Origin: JAIOPA01 sp964655175
GTDB taxonomy: Bacteria > Eisenbacteria > RBG-16-71-46
Assembly: GCA_964655175.1 (NCBI GenBank)
Contig: CAZZLY010000001.1
Location: 1 to 64,000, forward strand
Direction: 5' to 3'
DNA: 64,000 bases
Shown: piece by piece, positions 37,856 to 48,759 of the stretch
Position numbering within the stretch: position 1 is the stretch's first letter
Layout of the letters: each line of letters begins with the position of its first letter
Program-made: the position numbers and the translations under genes
The notes under the pieces: model-generated
What the model was told of the DNA's origin: nothing
The model's input: only the letters and a program-made list of their open reading frames with translations
Database searches by the model: none

Positions 37856-39388
37856 ATGCCCCGTCTGGTCGAATGCGTCCCCAACTTCTCCGAAGGCCGC
37901 CGCCGTGAGGTGGTCGACCGGATCCTCGATGCCATCGCCGCCGTGCCCGGCGTCACCCTGCTGGACCGCGAGATGGACCCGGACCACAACCGTTCCGTGC
38001 TCACGTTCGCGGGAGAGCCCGAACCGGTCATGGAGGCGGCGTTCCGCGCGATCGCGAAGGCCGCCGAGCTCATCGACCTCAACCACCACTCCGGGCAGCA
38101 TCCGCGCATGGGCGCGACCGACGTGGTGCCGTTCGTGCCCGTCGAGGGCGTGACGCTCGACGACTGCGCCGAGATGGCGCGCCAGGTCGGGGAGCGCGTC
38201 GGCCGTGAACTCGCGATCCCGGTGTTCCTGTACGAGGCGGCCGCGAGCACGCCCGCGCGCACGAGTCTGGCCGACGTCCGCCGCGGCGAGTTCGAGGGCC
38301 TGCGCGAGGCGATCGGCCGCGATGCGGCGCGCAAGCCCGACTTCGGTCCCGAGCACATCCACGCCACGGCGGGCGCGACCGCGATCGGCGCACGCCGGTT
38401 CCTGGTCGCGTTCAACGCCAACCTCAACACCGCCGATCTGCGCGTGGCCAAGGCGGTCGCGGCTGCGATCCGCGAGCAGTCGGGCGGGCTCAAGAACGTG
38501 CGCGCGCTGGGGTTCAGCATCGAGAACGGCCGCCGCGCGCAGGTGAGCATGAACCTCGTCAACGTCGAGGCCACGCCGATCCATCGCGTGCTGGCGCTCG
38601 TGCGCGACGAGGCGGCACGGCACGGCGCCGCGATCAGCGGTTGCGAGGTCGTGGGGCTCATCCCCGAGGCCGCGATGCTCACCGCCGCCGAGCACGCGCT
38701 GCAGCTCGAGGGCTTCACGCGCGATCAGGTGCTCGAACTGCGCCTGCGCAACGCACCGCTCACCGAGGCGGTGCCGATCGCGAGCTTCTTCGATCAGGTC
38801 GCCGGCCCCACGCCCACGCCGGGCGGCGGCACGGTCGCCGCGTTCGTGGGTTCGCTCGCGGCGTGTCTGCCGACGATGGTGGCCAACCTCACGCTGGGCA
38901 AGAAGAAATACGCGGCGTCCGAATCCGCGATGGTCGAACTCAAGCGCGAGGCCGAGACGCTGCGGGGCGCGCTGCTGGCGCTGGGCCGTCGCGACAGCGA
39001 GGCGTTCGAGCAGGTGCTCAAGGCGCGCCGCATGTCGCAGGCCGGTCCCGCCGAGATCGCCGACCGCGAGGCGGCCATCGCGGTCGCCGACCTGGAGGCC
39101 TGCGAGGTGCCCCTGGAGACCGCTCGGACCTGCGTGCGCGTGGCCGAGTTGGCCGCGGTGGCCGCCGAGCGGGGCAACACCAACGCCTGCTCCGACGCCG
39201 GTGTGGCCGGGTTACTCGCCCGGGCGGCCGGGGAGGGGGCGCTCCTGAACGTCCAGATCAACCTGAAGTCCTTGGCCGCCCCGGCCGATAAGGAACGTGT
39301 GGAGGCGGAGGCCGCCCGGGTCCGAACCGGTCTGGTCGCTGCAGCCGATCGTTGTGCCGCGGCCGTCCAGGCCGCGATGAACGCTTGA
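37856..39388 (+). CDS. ftcD: Bifunctional glutamate formimidoyltransferase / formimidoyl-THF cyclodeaminase
   Basis: Residues ~1-300 are the formimidoyltransferase, which moves the formimino group of formiminoglutamate to tetrahydrofolate and releases glutamate (LVECVPNFSEGRR, DRMDPDHNR-like block, HHSGQHPRMGATDVVPFVP). Residues ~305-510 are a FchA-type cyclodeaminase (FFDQVAGPTPTPGGGTVAAF), giving methenyl-THF and ammonia. The fused layout matches animal FTCD and some bacteria. With hutHUI it completes histidine to glutamate without HutF/HutG. The ATG at 37856 is set by AGGAG 9-10 bases upstream; an earlier in-frame ATG (37802) lies in the promoter. Confidence 0.95.
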   Translation: MPRLVECVPNFSEGRRREVVDRILDAIAAVPGVTLLDREMDPDHNRSVLTFAGEPEPVMEAAFRAIAKAAELIDLNHHSGQHPRMGATDVVPFVPVEGVTLDDCAEMARQVGERVGRELAIPVFLYEAAASTPARTSLADVRRGEFEGLREAIGRDAARKPDFGPEHIHATAGATAIGARRFLVAFNANLNTADLRVAKAVAAAIREQSGGLKNVRALGFSIENGRRAQVSMNLVNVEATPIHRVLALVRDEAARHGAAISGCEVVGLIPEAAMLTAAEHALQLEGFTRDQVLELRLRNAPLTEAVPIASFFDQVAGPTPTPGGGTVAAFVGSLAACLPTMVANLTLGKKKYAASESAMVELKREAETLRGALLALGRRDSEAFEQVLKARRMSQAGPAEIADREAAIAVADLEACEVPLETARTCVRVAELAAVAAERGNTNACSDAGVAGLLARAAGEGALLNVQINLKSLAAPADKERVEAEAARVRTGLVAAADRCAAAVQAAMNA

Positions 39389-39430
39389 TTCAGGGACGGA
39401 TGCCGCACGCAGCCGGGAGAGCCAGCGCAC

Positions 39431-41251
39431 TTGGAAAAGGCGATCGACATCAAGCGACGCGCACAGCGATGCGTCCAGAGCGGTGATCTGGACGGCGCCC
39501 TGCGTGAGTACGGGCGTCTCGTCGAGGGTCCGGACGCCGACCCCTACAACTTCGTCCTGCTCGCCGATCTGCTCTACAAGAAGGGCGAGCCGACGCGCGC
39601 CGCCGAGCGGTATCTGGAGGCCGTGCAGGTGTACCAGCGCGGCCTGCTGTACAAGAACGCGATCGCGGTGTGCAAGAAGATGCTGCGCCTCAACCTGTCC
39701 GCGGGACCCGTGCTCAAGCATCTGGCCGAGTTGCATGCGGCCGACGGGCTCGCCGGTGAGGCGGCGCTGTATTTCACGCAGTACGCCGAGGCCATGGCCC
39801 GCGCCGGGAACCCGGCGGAGGCGGCCGTCGCGTTCCGGCAGGCGTTCGAGCATGGCCGTGAGCAGGTCCGGTTGCTCGAGCAGCTCGCCGAGGTGCTGGT
39901 CGCGGACGGTCAGACGGCGCCGGCGTTGAGCGTGCTCAGCGAGGCGGCGGGACACCATCGTGAACGGGGGCATGTGGTCGATGCGGCGCGCTGCGAGTCG
40001 CGCGCTCGCGAACTCGATCCCTCGTTCGTCCCCGGTCGTGCGGTGAGTGTTCCCGCGGCCCCGGTGGCGAGCGTGGAGCCCGAGACGCCGGTGTTCGAAT
40101 CGCACGCGGCCGCACCCGTCGAGGCGTCGGCGACGCCCGAAGTGGGTTTCGAGCGGTCGCGCGTGTTCGCGGCCCCCGAACCGGTCGCGGTGGAGTCGAT
40201 CGCGAACGACGCGTCGGTCGAGCCGACCCCCGTGTCCGTGCCCCCGCTCGAGCTCGAGTCGGTGCATGCGACCACGGCCACGGCGGCGAGCGTCGCCGAG
40301 GTCGCGCCGATCGAGCCCGAGGCCGATGAGCCCGTGACGTTCGCGGCCCCCACCGCGGACAAGCACGACGTCGAGCATCTGCTCACCGTCGCGCAGGAGC
40401 AGTTCCGCACCGGCCAGCGCGAGGACGCCGCGCGCACGCTCGTGCAGGCCGCGCTCGGCTACGAGGGGATGGGGCAGCTCGACAGCGCCGCCACGATCCT
40501 GCGCAGTCTGGGGCGCGCCGCGCAGGCGCCGCTCGACGTGCTGGAGCATTGGTATCGCAACTGCGAGCAGCGCGCGGATCACGCCGAAGCGGCCCAGGTC
40601 GCGGCCGAGCTCGGTGAGCGCGCCATCCAGAACGACGATCTCGACACCGCGCGGACGTGGTTCGGCCACGCCCTGCGTTGCCAGCCCGGCCACGAGCTGG
40701 CCCGCCGTCGCATGACGCGGCTGGGCGGCCCGTTGCCCGAGATCACCGCGCCCGCACCGCCCGCGCCCGAGCACGGCCGCGTCGAGGTCGCCATGGGCCG
40801 CAGCGAGTCGCTGACCACCGATCTCGAGAGCCTGTTGAGCGAGTTCCAGCGGGGCGTCGAGGCCCAGTTGGAGGGAGACGCCCAGGGGCATTACGATTTG
40901 GGCATGGCCTACCGCGACATGGGACTCCAGGAACAGGCGATCGAAGCGTTCCGCGCCGCAGCGCAGGACGCCACGCTCGCGCCGCGCGCTTTCGAGATGG
41001 TCGGTCGTTGCCAGGCCGCCGCCGGGTCGCACGAGGCGGCCATCGAGGCGTTCGAGCACGCGCTGGGGCTGGGCACGTTCGACGCCGAGGGTCAGGTCGA
41101 GCTGCGCCTCGAGATGGCGCAGAGCCTGTCGGCGATCGGCGATCTGGATGCGGCCATCGTGCAGCTCGAGAACGCCGACGCGGCGATGCCGGGACGTGCC
41201 GACGTCGCCGAGCGTCTCGCCGAACTGCGCGGCTTCCGGAAGGCCGCATGA
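39431..41251 (+). CDS. TPR-repeat protein with acidic low-complexity linker
   Basis: A 606-residue soluble protein. Residues ~1-190 are tetratricopeptide repeats (GDLDGALREYGRLVEG, GEPTRAAERYLEAVQVYQ). A Pro/Ala/Glu-rich linker follows (~195-310), then more TPRs (~315-600), including GHYDLGMAYRDMGLQEQAIE. No enzyme motif is visible; TPRs usually scaffold complexes. The likely start is TTG 39431 with GGGAGA about 10 bases upstream; no in-frame ATG is close. It overlaps the PHP phosphoesterase gene by 4 bases and lies upstream of the pilus locus, so a role in envelope or pilus assembly is possible. Confidence 0.75.
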   Translation: MEKAIDIKRRAQRCVQSGDLDGALREYGRLVEGPDADPYNFVLLADLLYKKGEPTRAAERYLEAVQVYQRGLLYKNAIAVCKKMLRLNLSAGPVLKHLAELHAADGLAGEAALYFTQYAEAMARAGNPAEAAVAFRQAFEHGREQVRLLEQLAEVLVADGQTAPALSVLSEAAGHHRERGHVVDAARCESRARELDPSFVPGRAVSVPAAPVASVEPETPVFESHAAAPVEASATPEVGFERSRVFAAPEPVAVESIANDASVEPTPVSVPPLELESVHATTATAASVAEVAPIEPEADEPVTFAAPTADKHDVEHLLTVAQEQFRTGQREDAARTLVQAALGYEGMGQLDSAATILRSLGRAAQAPLDVLEHWYRNCEQRADHAEAAQVAAELGERAIQNDDLDTARTWFGHALRCQPGHELARRRMTRLGGPLPEITAPAPPAPEHGRVEVAMGRSESLTTDLESLLSEFQRGVEAQLEGDAQGHYDLGMAYRDMGLQEQAIEAFRAAAQDATLAPRAFEMVGRCQAAAGSHEAAIEAFEHALGLGTFDAEGQVELRLEMAQSLSAIGDLDAAIVQLENADAAMPGRADVAERLAELRGFRKAA

Positions 41252-42099
41252 CCACGCCACGCCCCCCGCTTCCGGTGGGCGGTCGGCTGGAACTGCATGC
41301 CCACACGCACATCAGCGACGGCCTGCTGTCCCCGGCCGAGCTGGTCGAGCGTGCGCTCGCCTGCGGCATCACCGCGCTCGCGATCACCGATCACGATGCG
41401 GTGGACGGCATCGCGCCCGCGCAGGCGGCGGCCGCCGGCCGACTCGAGATCGTCCCGGGCATCGAGGTCTCGTCGGTGCACGAGGGCCTCGACCTGCACA
41501 TCCTGGGCTACTTCATCGATCCCACCTCCGAGGCGCTGCTCGCGCGGCTCGCGTTGTCGCGCGACGAGCGCCGGCAGCGTGCGTTCGCGATCATCGCGCG
41601 GCTGGCGGAACTGGGCGTGCCGGTCGATGCCGACGAGGTGTTCGCCGCCGCCGGTCCCGGCGTGGTCGGCCGGCCGCACGTCGCGCACGCCCTGCTCAAG
41701 GCCGGTCACGTGCCGTCCATGGAGGTGGCGTTCAATCGCTACCTGGGTTCGCGCGGCGAGGCGTTCATCCCGCGGCCCGAGTTCCCGGCCGTCGAGGCGG
41801 TGCGCATCCTGCGTGACGCGGGCGGCGTCGCGGTGCTCGCGCATCCGGGCTCGCTCGCGCGACGCATCGTCGAGACGCTCGCTGAAGCGGGCCTGGGCGG
41901 CGTCGAGGTGTGGCATCCGCAGCACGGCATCACCGCGCAGCGCCGCTGGTACGAGACCGCCAAGGACCTGAACCTCGTCCCGAGCGGCGGCGCCGACTTC
42001 CACGGGCCGCATCGCGGCGTCGGCATGGGCGAGATGGCCGTGCCACCGCGCACGCTCGAGGACCTGCGCGTCCGCGCCACGAGCGGCTCGCGCCACTGA
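41248..42099 (+). CDS. PHP-domain phosphoesterase (RNase AM / nucleoside bisphosphatase-like)
   Basis: A 283-residue PHP-family metal-dependent phosphoesterase. The metal-binding motifs HAHTHISDG, TDHD, GIEVSS, LAHPG and GGADFHG are all present in the order seen in YciV/Rnm-type enzymes, which trim 5' ends of RNA or hydrolyse 3',5'-nucleoside bisphosphates. Length fits. It starts inside the TPR gene's stop (ATGA). Substrate is inferred from family resemblance. Confidence 0.88.
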   Translation: MTTPRPPLPVGGRLELHAHTHISDGLLSPAELVERALACGITALAITDHDAVDGIAPAQAAAAGRLEIVPGIEVSSVHEGLDLHILGYFIDPTSEALLARLALSRDERRQRAFAIIARLAELGVPVDADEVFAAAGPGVVGRPHVAHALLKAGHVPSMEVAFNRYLGSRGEAFIPRPEFPAVEAVRILRDAGGVAVLAHPGSLARRIVETLAEAGLGGVEVWHPQHGITAQRRWYETAKDLNLVPSGGADFHGPHRGVGMGEMAVPPRTLEDLRVRATSGSRH

Positions 42100-42134
42100 C
42101 GCGCCGCCGGGCCCGCGCGACGCGGGGCCCAGCG

Positions 42135-42164
42135 TTGACGCCCGGCGCACGCGCTCCCTATTGT
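42135..42164 (+). promoter_or_regulatory. Sigma-70-type promoter of the barrel gene
   Basis: TTGACG (42135-42140), an 18-base spacer and TATTGT (42159-42164) form one of the best -35/-10 pairs in the window. Transcription would begin near 42171, upstream of the ribosome-binding site at 42195-42199. Confidence 0.65.
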
Positions 42165-42208
42165 CCCGGGGCGCCGTCCCTCAAGCCCGTCCCCGGGAGT
42201 GTCCCGCC

Positions 42209-44005
42209 ATCCGACGCCTGCTCTGGAGCTTCCTCGCCGCGATCCTCGTCGCCGCGCCCGTCGCGGCACAGGTGTCCGCGGTCGCCACCGCCGAGACCTG
42301 GGCCGCACCCGGCACGCCCGGGGGCGTCGACGACGTGCATCTGGGTCACGGGCTGCCGTTCGCGTGGCTCGGCCTCGTCGCGGGGGCGGTGGGTTCGCGG
42401 GATGCGCTCGTCGCGGGCACGGGGGCGTGGCCCGGGCTCGACGAACTGCAGGCGCCGGGCGCGTGGTACGACTCGTCGCGCGTGGTGATCGGTGCCGACG
42501 CGGGCTGGCGCGGGTACGCCGGGTCGCTCGTGACGCTGCAGAGCGATGCGCGCCCCGTGCGCACGGGCAAGCCGCGCGCGGCGTTCACGTACGTGACCGG
42601 TGCGGCAGGGGCGGATCGCAACGGCCTGTTGCTCGCGCGCGGGGACGGCAACGGTTGGTTGCGCGCCGGTGCGCTCGCCGAACGGCGCGACGTCGCCGGT
42701 CGGCTGGGGCTCGCGGGCCGACACCTGTGGTTCGTCGACGTGGGGCAGGTGCGCGGCGCGGGCACGCTGCGGGTGAACTTCACGCAGCGCGGGAACGCGA
42801 CCACGACGTTGGCCGACGCGAGCGAGGTCGATCTCATCGGGGGCCTGCGCCCGCCGTATCCGGGCTACGAGGACGCGGCGCACGGCGAGGCGGGCTTCGC
42901 CGAATGGGCGTGGTCGCGCCACGGTCGCCGCGCCACGGTGCGCGCGACGCGCAGCCACGATCACCGGGAGTCGTTCGAGTCGCCCGTGCTCGGCGTGCAA
43001 TCGCTGTTCGCGGAGCGCGAGGCGCAGCAGAACGGACTCGAGTTCGAGGCGGCGCGCGAACAGGACGGACGCACCGACGCGCTGCGACTCGAGCTCACCG
43101 AGGCGCGCGTCGCGCGCAGTGCGGACTACTTCTTCGATGGCGTGACGCCGCGCCTGTGGCGGCAGCGCACGGTGTGGCTCGCGGGTCGTCGCACGACCGC
43201 GTTCGCGGGCGGTGCGCTCGAGGGTCAGTTGGGGCTCGGCGCCCAGCGTGCGGTGGGTGGGTTGGGGGTGGCCCCGTCGCTCGAATGGCGCGGCCCCATG
43301 GCGGGCTCGCGCGTGCGCGTGCATGCGGGACGGCATCTGACGCCCGTGTGGAGCGACCTGGCGCCGGGCACCGATGCGTTCACGCAGGACGTCTGGCTCG
43401 TCGGCGCCGAGGACGCGTGGGGCGATCGTGCGCATCGCTGGCTCGAACTCGGCGTGCTCGGAGCCCGCATCGGCTCTCCGGCGGGACTCGATCGCACCCC
43501 CGTGCGCGACGTCGCGCTGCGTCGCGGCTGGACGCGGCTGGGCGCGTCGTCGCACGACGCCATGGTGACGCTGGGGCTGGGTGCGCGTCGCGGCACGTTC
43601 GGCGTGGACGCGAGCGGCTTCGCGCGCGTGCGGCCGCGCGTCGCCTTCGAGGCGCTCACCGAACCCGCGATCGGCGCGCGCGTCGGCGTGGAATCCGCGT
43701 TCCGGTTGTTCACCGGCGATCTGGGGGTGACGGTGCGACTCGAGGGCGCCTACGTGGGCGCGCGCGAGTGCGCCTCGCTGCCCGAGTACTCGGTCCGTCC
43801 GCTCCCGGTGGCCGCCACGACCACGTGGGGCGGTTCGCTCATGCTGGAGTTGGGGGATGCGCGTTTCGGGTTCCGCGCCTTCGATCTCGAGGACGTGGCG
43901 CACCCGCTCGCGTGGGCCGACCCCAGCCGCGCGTTCCCCGGTGCGGCCGCGGTGAGCGCGGGCCGACAGATCCGTTTCGAGCTGGCCTGGCCGTTCTTCA
44001 ACTGA
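42209..44005 (+). CDS. Outer-membrane beta-barrel protein of unknown function (probable AUC start)
   Basis: A 598-residue protein: signal peptide (IRRLLWSFLAAILVAAPVAAQ), then alternating beta-strand segments rich in Arg/Gly to the C-terminus RFELAWPFFN, typical of an outer-membrane barrel. No TonB plug or known receptor motif is seen, so function is unknown. The start is unusual. ATC at 42209 sits exactly at the head of the signal peptide, 9 bases after GGGAG (42195-42199). The only standard in-frame start before it, TTG 42161, lies inside the promoter -10 box and has no ribosome-binding site. The next gene encodes a ComEA-like protein. Confidence 0.7.
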   Translation: MRRLLWSFLAAILVAAPVAAQVSAVATAETWAAPGTPGGVDDVHLGHGLPFAWLGLVAGAVGSRDALVAGTGAWPGLDELQAPGAWYDSSRVVIGADAGWRGYAGSLVTLQSDARPVRTGKPRAAFTYVTGAAGADRNGLLLARGDGNGWLRAGALAERRDVAGRLGLAGRHLWFVDVGQVRGAGTLRVNFTQRGNATTTLADASEVDLIGGLRPPYPGYEDAAHGEAGFAEWAWSRHGRRATVRATRSHDHRESFESPVLGVQSLFAEREAQQNGLEFEAAREQDGRTDALRLELTEARVARSADYFFDGVTPRLWRQRTVWLAGRRTTAFAGGALEGQLGLGAQRAVGGLGVAPSLEWRGPMAGSRVRVHAGRHLTPVWSDLAPGTDAFTQDVWLVGAEDAWGDRAHRWLELGVLGARIGSPAGLDRTPVRDVALRRGWTRLGASSHDAMVTLGLGARRGTFGVDASGFARVRPRVAFEALTEPAIGARVGVESAFRLFTGDLGVTVRLEGAYVGARECASLPEYSVRPLPVAATTTWGGSLMLELGDARFGFRAFDLEDVAHPLAWADPSRAFPGAAAVSAGRQIRFELAWPFFN

Positions 44006-44063
44006 CGCGCCCCCGGACCTGACGCGCCCGACTCGGGCCGCGTCGCCGACCCGCCCCCGCGGG

Positions 44064-44459
44064 ATGCCCATGTCCGGACTCACCGAATCCGAGCGCCGCG
44101 GTGCGCTCGTGCTCGCCCTGCTCGTCACCCTGGGAACGCTGCAGGACCTGTGGTGGGCGCGACGAGTCGCACTCACCGACGAACCGGGGCCGGAGGTCGA
44201 CACCGTGGCCGTCGTGCCCGCGGGTGAGACGGTGCCGCCCTCGGGGGATCCCGCGACCGTGGACCTCGCGACCGCCGACGTCGCGGCCCTCGACGCCCTG
44301 CCCGGCATCGGCCCGGTGCTGGCGGAGCGCATCGTCACCGAACGGCGGCGGGTGGGGGGATTCCACCGGGTGGACGACCTGCTCGCCGTGCCCGGCATCG
44401 GTCCCCGGTTGCTCGAACGCCTGCGGCCCCGGCTGCGGGTGGGCTCGGGCGGGCGCTGA
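44064..44459 (+). CDS. ComEA-like membrane-anchored helix-hairpin-helix protein
   Basis: A 131-residue protein with one N-terminal membrane helix (GALVLALLVTLGTLQDLWW), a short acidic linker and a double helix-hairpin-helix DNA-binding region (LDALPGIGPVLAERIV and LLAVPGIGPRLLERL). This is the layout of ComEA, which binds incoming DNA in the periplasm during natural transformation. The type IV pilus genes begin just downstream, and such pili take up DNA in transformable bacteria. ComEC is not in this window. ATG 44064 or 44070 could be the start; neither has a clear ribosome-binding site. Confidence 0.82.
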   Translation: MPMSGLTESERRGALVLALLVTLGTLQDLWWARRVALTDEPGPEVDTVAVVPAGETVPPSGDPATVDLATADVAALDALPGIGPVLAERIVTERRRVGGFHRVDDLLAVPGIGPRLLERLRPRLRVGSGGR

Positions 44460-44718
44460 GCGCCCCCACGGCTCGCGCGGGACGACCGCTCGCGTCGTGC
44501 ATTCCGCACGGAACGGGCCCGCGGAGCGTGCGGAATTCGCTGCAGTCGGCCCGGAGGCCGTCCGATACCCACAGGGAACGAGGCCCGTTCGCTCGTCGAG
44601 CCCGCACGGATGCGCGGCGACGATCGGGCGCGGCGTGCGCGTGCGTGCGCCGTGACGCGACAAGAAGTCCCGCTCCGAGAACGGGTTCCGCTCTCTCGCA
44701 ACGCCCCCGGGGATCATC
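44460..44718. other. Intergenic region before pilB with an inverted repeat
   Basis: These 259 bases separate the ComEA-like gene from pilB. attccgcac (44501-44509) and gtgcggaat (44528-44536) form a 9-bp inverted repeat with an 18-base spacer. A smaller overlapping repeat, cgtgc/gcacg, lies around 44496-44510. It could be a weak terminator for the upstream gene or an operator for pilB. I find no convincing -35/-10 or -24/-12 promoter. Confidence 0.35.
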
Positions 44719-46419
<1,701 letters not shown>

Positions 46420-46444
46420 GCGGCCGCTCGAACGGAGAACGACG

Positions 46445-47527
46445 ATGGCGGAACTGACGCTGCTGCAGTTGCTCCAGGACATGGTCCAGCGCAAGGCGTC
46501 CGACCTGCACCTGACGGCCGGGGTGGCACCCGAACTGCGTATCGACGGCGCGATGACGCCGACGGAGTACGAGGTGCTGTCGCCGGATCGGTGCACGGCG
46601 CTCGCCTACAGCGTGCTCTCGGACGAGCAGCGCAAGCGTTTCGAGACGACCAAGGAGCTGGACTTCTCCTTCGGCGTCAAGAACCTCGCGCGCTTCCGCG
46701 CCAACGTCTATCTGCAGAAGGGCTCGGTCGCGATGGCGCTGCGGCAGATCCCGTACGACATCATCCCGCTCGAGAAGCTGGGGCTGCCGCCGGTCGTGCG
46801 CGAGTTCACGAACCGTCACAAGGGCCTCGTGCTCGTGACCGGGCCCACGGGTTCGGGCAAGTCCACGACGCTCGCGTCCATGCTCGACCGCATCAACCAG
46901 ACGCGGCAGTCGCACATCATGACGATCGAGGACCCGATCGAGTACATCCACCAGCACAAGAAGTCGATCGTGAACCAGCGCGAGGTGGGCGCCGACACGT
47001 CGTCGTTCCCGGCCGCGCTCAAGTACGTGCTGCGACAGGATCCCGACGTGATCCTGATCGGTGAGATGCGCGACCTCGAGACGATCGAGGCCGCCCTCAC
47101 CATCGCCGAGACCGGTCACCTGGTGTTCGCGACGCTCCACACCAACTCCACGTACGAGGCGGTCAACCGCATCGTGGACGTGTTCCCCGCGGATCAGCAG
47201 AAGCAGATCCTCACCCAGCTCGCGTTCGTGCTGGAGGGCGTCATGACCCAGCAGCTCATCCCGCGCAGCCGCGGGACGGGCCGGATCATGTGCGCCGAGG
47301 TGCTGGTCTGCACGCCGGCCATCAAGGCCGTCATCCGTGAAGCCAAGACGCACCAGATCTACAGCCTCATGCAGGTCGGGCAGAAGTACGGCATGCAGAC
47401 CATGAATCAGGCACTCATGCAGGCCGTGCTCGACAAGCAGCTCACGTCCGAGGACGCCCTGGACCGCAGCACGGACCGCGTGGAGCTGGAAGGCATGCTC
47501 CAGAAGGTCCTGCGAGCGGCGGCCTGA
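46445..47527 (+). CDS. pilT: Type IV pilus retraction ATPase PilT
   Basis: A 360-residue ATPase that depolymerises the pilus, driving twitching. Features: N-terminal block RKASDLHLTAGVAPELRIDG, Walker A TGPTGSGKST (Lys139), Walker B VILIGEMRDLET, the HTNS histidine box and the C-terminal AIRAGE-like segment (TPAIKAVIREAKTHQI). No zinc cysteines, which separates it from PilB. It lies between pilB and pilC. Confidence 0.96.
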   Translation: MAELTLLQLLQDMVQRKASDLHLTAGVAPELRIDGAMTPTEYEVLSPDRCTALAYSVLSDEQRKRFETTKELDFSFGVKNLARFRANVYLQKGSVAMALRQIPYDIIPLEKLGLPPVVREFTNRHKGLVLVTGPTGSGKSTTLASMLDRINQTRQSHIMTIEDPIEYIHQHKKSIVNQREVGADTSSFPAALKYVLRQDPDVILIGEMRDLETIEAALTIAETGHLVFATLHTNSTYEAVNRIVDVFPADQQKQILTQLAFVLEGVMTQQLIPRSRGTGRIMCAEVLVCTPAIKAVIREAKTHQIYSLMQVGQKYGMQTMNQALMQAVLDKQLTSEDALDRSTDRVELEGMLQKVLRAAA

Positions 47528-47543
47528 ACGGAGGACACGCACC

Positions 47544-48758
47544 ATGGCCATCTACGTGTGGAAGGGTCGTACGCTCGCGGGTGAGGCTCAGACCGGCGAG
47601 ATCGAGGTGGGGCGCCAGGAGGAGGCCCTCGAGATCCTGCGCAAGAAGCGCATCCTCGTCACCTCGTTGAATCCCAAGGCGGGCGGCTTCGCGCTGCCCA
47701 AGCTGGGTGGCCCCGGCGTGTCCACGAAGGATCTCGCCATCTTCACCCGCCAGTTCGCGACCATGATCTCGGCGGGTCTGCCGCTCGTGCAGTGCCTCGA
47801 CATCCTCGCCAAGCAGGCCAGCAAGCCGGGCTTCGGCAAGGTGATCGCCGAGACGACGCGCGAGGTCGAGGCCGGCTCGACGCTGTCCGACGCGTTGGGC
47901 AAGCACCGCGCCGTGTTCGACGACCTGTTCCGCAACATGGTCGCGGCGGGTGAGGCGGGCGGTGTGCTCGACGAGATCCTCATGCGTCTGGCGACCTACA
48001 TCGAGAAGGCCGACGCGCTCAAGCGCAAGGTCCAGAGCGCCATGGTGTATCCGGCCGTCGTGCTCTCGGTCGCGCTCGGCGCCACGGCGTTCATGCTCAT
48101 CTTCATCATCCCGACGTTCGCCAAGATGTTCACCGACTTCGGTGGCGAGCTGCCGCTGCCCACGAAGATCGTGCTCATCCTGTCGAACGTGCTCGTCCAC
48201 TGGTGGTGGGCGGGTCTGCTCGGCATCGTCGGTGGCATCGTGGCGTTGACGCGCTACTACGCGACCGAGGACGGCCAGCGCCGCATCGACGGCATGCTCA
48301 TCCGCATGCCGGTGCTGGGCGACGTGCTCCTCAAGGGCGCCGTGGCCCGGTTCACGCGCACGCTGGGCACCCTGATCGCGTCCGGTGTGCCCATTCTGGC
48401 CGGTCTCGAGATCACCGCGCGCACGGCCGGCAACAAGGTCATCGCCGAGGCGATCATGAGCGCGCGCGCCTCGATCCGCGAGGGCGAGACGGTGTCCGCG
48501 CCGCTCAAGGCCTCGGGCGTGTTCCCGCCCATGGTCACGCAGATGATCGCGGTCGGCGAGCAGACCGGTGCGCTCGACGAGATGCTCACCAAGATCGCCG
48601 TGTTCTACGAGGCCGAGGTGGACACGGCCGTGGACACGCTCACCTCGATCATCGAGCCCGTCATGATCGTCGTCATGGGCGGCATCGTGGGCGGCATGGT
48701 CGTCGCCATGTATCTGCCGATGTTCAAGCTCATCAACGTCGTCGCGGGTGGCAACTGA
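47544..48758 (+). CDS. pilC: Type IV pilus inner-membrane platform protein PilC
   Basis: A 404-residue GspF-family protein with two repeated cytoplasmic domains (each with the FTRQFATMISAGLPL-type motif; the second reads FTRTLGTLIASGVPI) and three membrane helices around residues ~170-195, ~215-235 and ~375-400. It forms the rotor platform on which PilB and PilT act. Length and order match PilC. A GGAGG-like site precedes the ATG. Confidence 0.95.
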   Translation: MAIYVWKGRTLAGEAQTGEIEVGRQEEALEILRKKRILVTSLNPKAGGFALPKLGGPGVSTKDLAIFTRQFATMISAGLPLVQCLDILAKQASKPGFGKVIAETTREVEAGSTLSDALGKHRAVFDDLFRNMVAAGEAGGVLDEILMRLATYIEKADALKRKVQSAMVYPAVVLSVALGATAFMLIFIIPTFAKMFTDFGGELPLPTKIVLILSNVLVHWWWAGLLGIVGGIVALTRYYATEDGQRRIDGMLIRMPVLGDVLLKGAVARFTRTLGTLIASGVPILAGLEITARTAGNKVIAEAIMSARASIREGETVSAPLKASGVFPPMVTQMIAVGEQTGALDEMLTKIAVFYEAEVDTAVDTLTSIIEPVMIVVMGGIVGGMVVAMYLPMFKLINVVAGGN

Positions 48759-48759
48759 C

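Noticed and set aside
42161..42163. TTG start for the outer-membrane barrel gene
   Set aside because: It lies within the -10 box of a strong promoter and lacks a ribosome-binding site; it would also add 16 polar residues before the signal peptide.
44002..44029. Direct repeat ctgacgcgccc after the barrel gene
   Set aside because: Only two 11-base copies in a short GC-rich spacer; no sign of an array or mobile element end.
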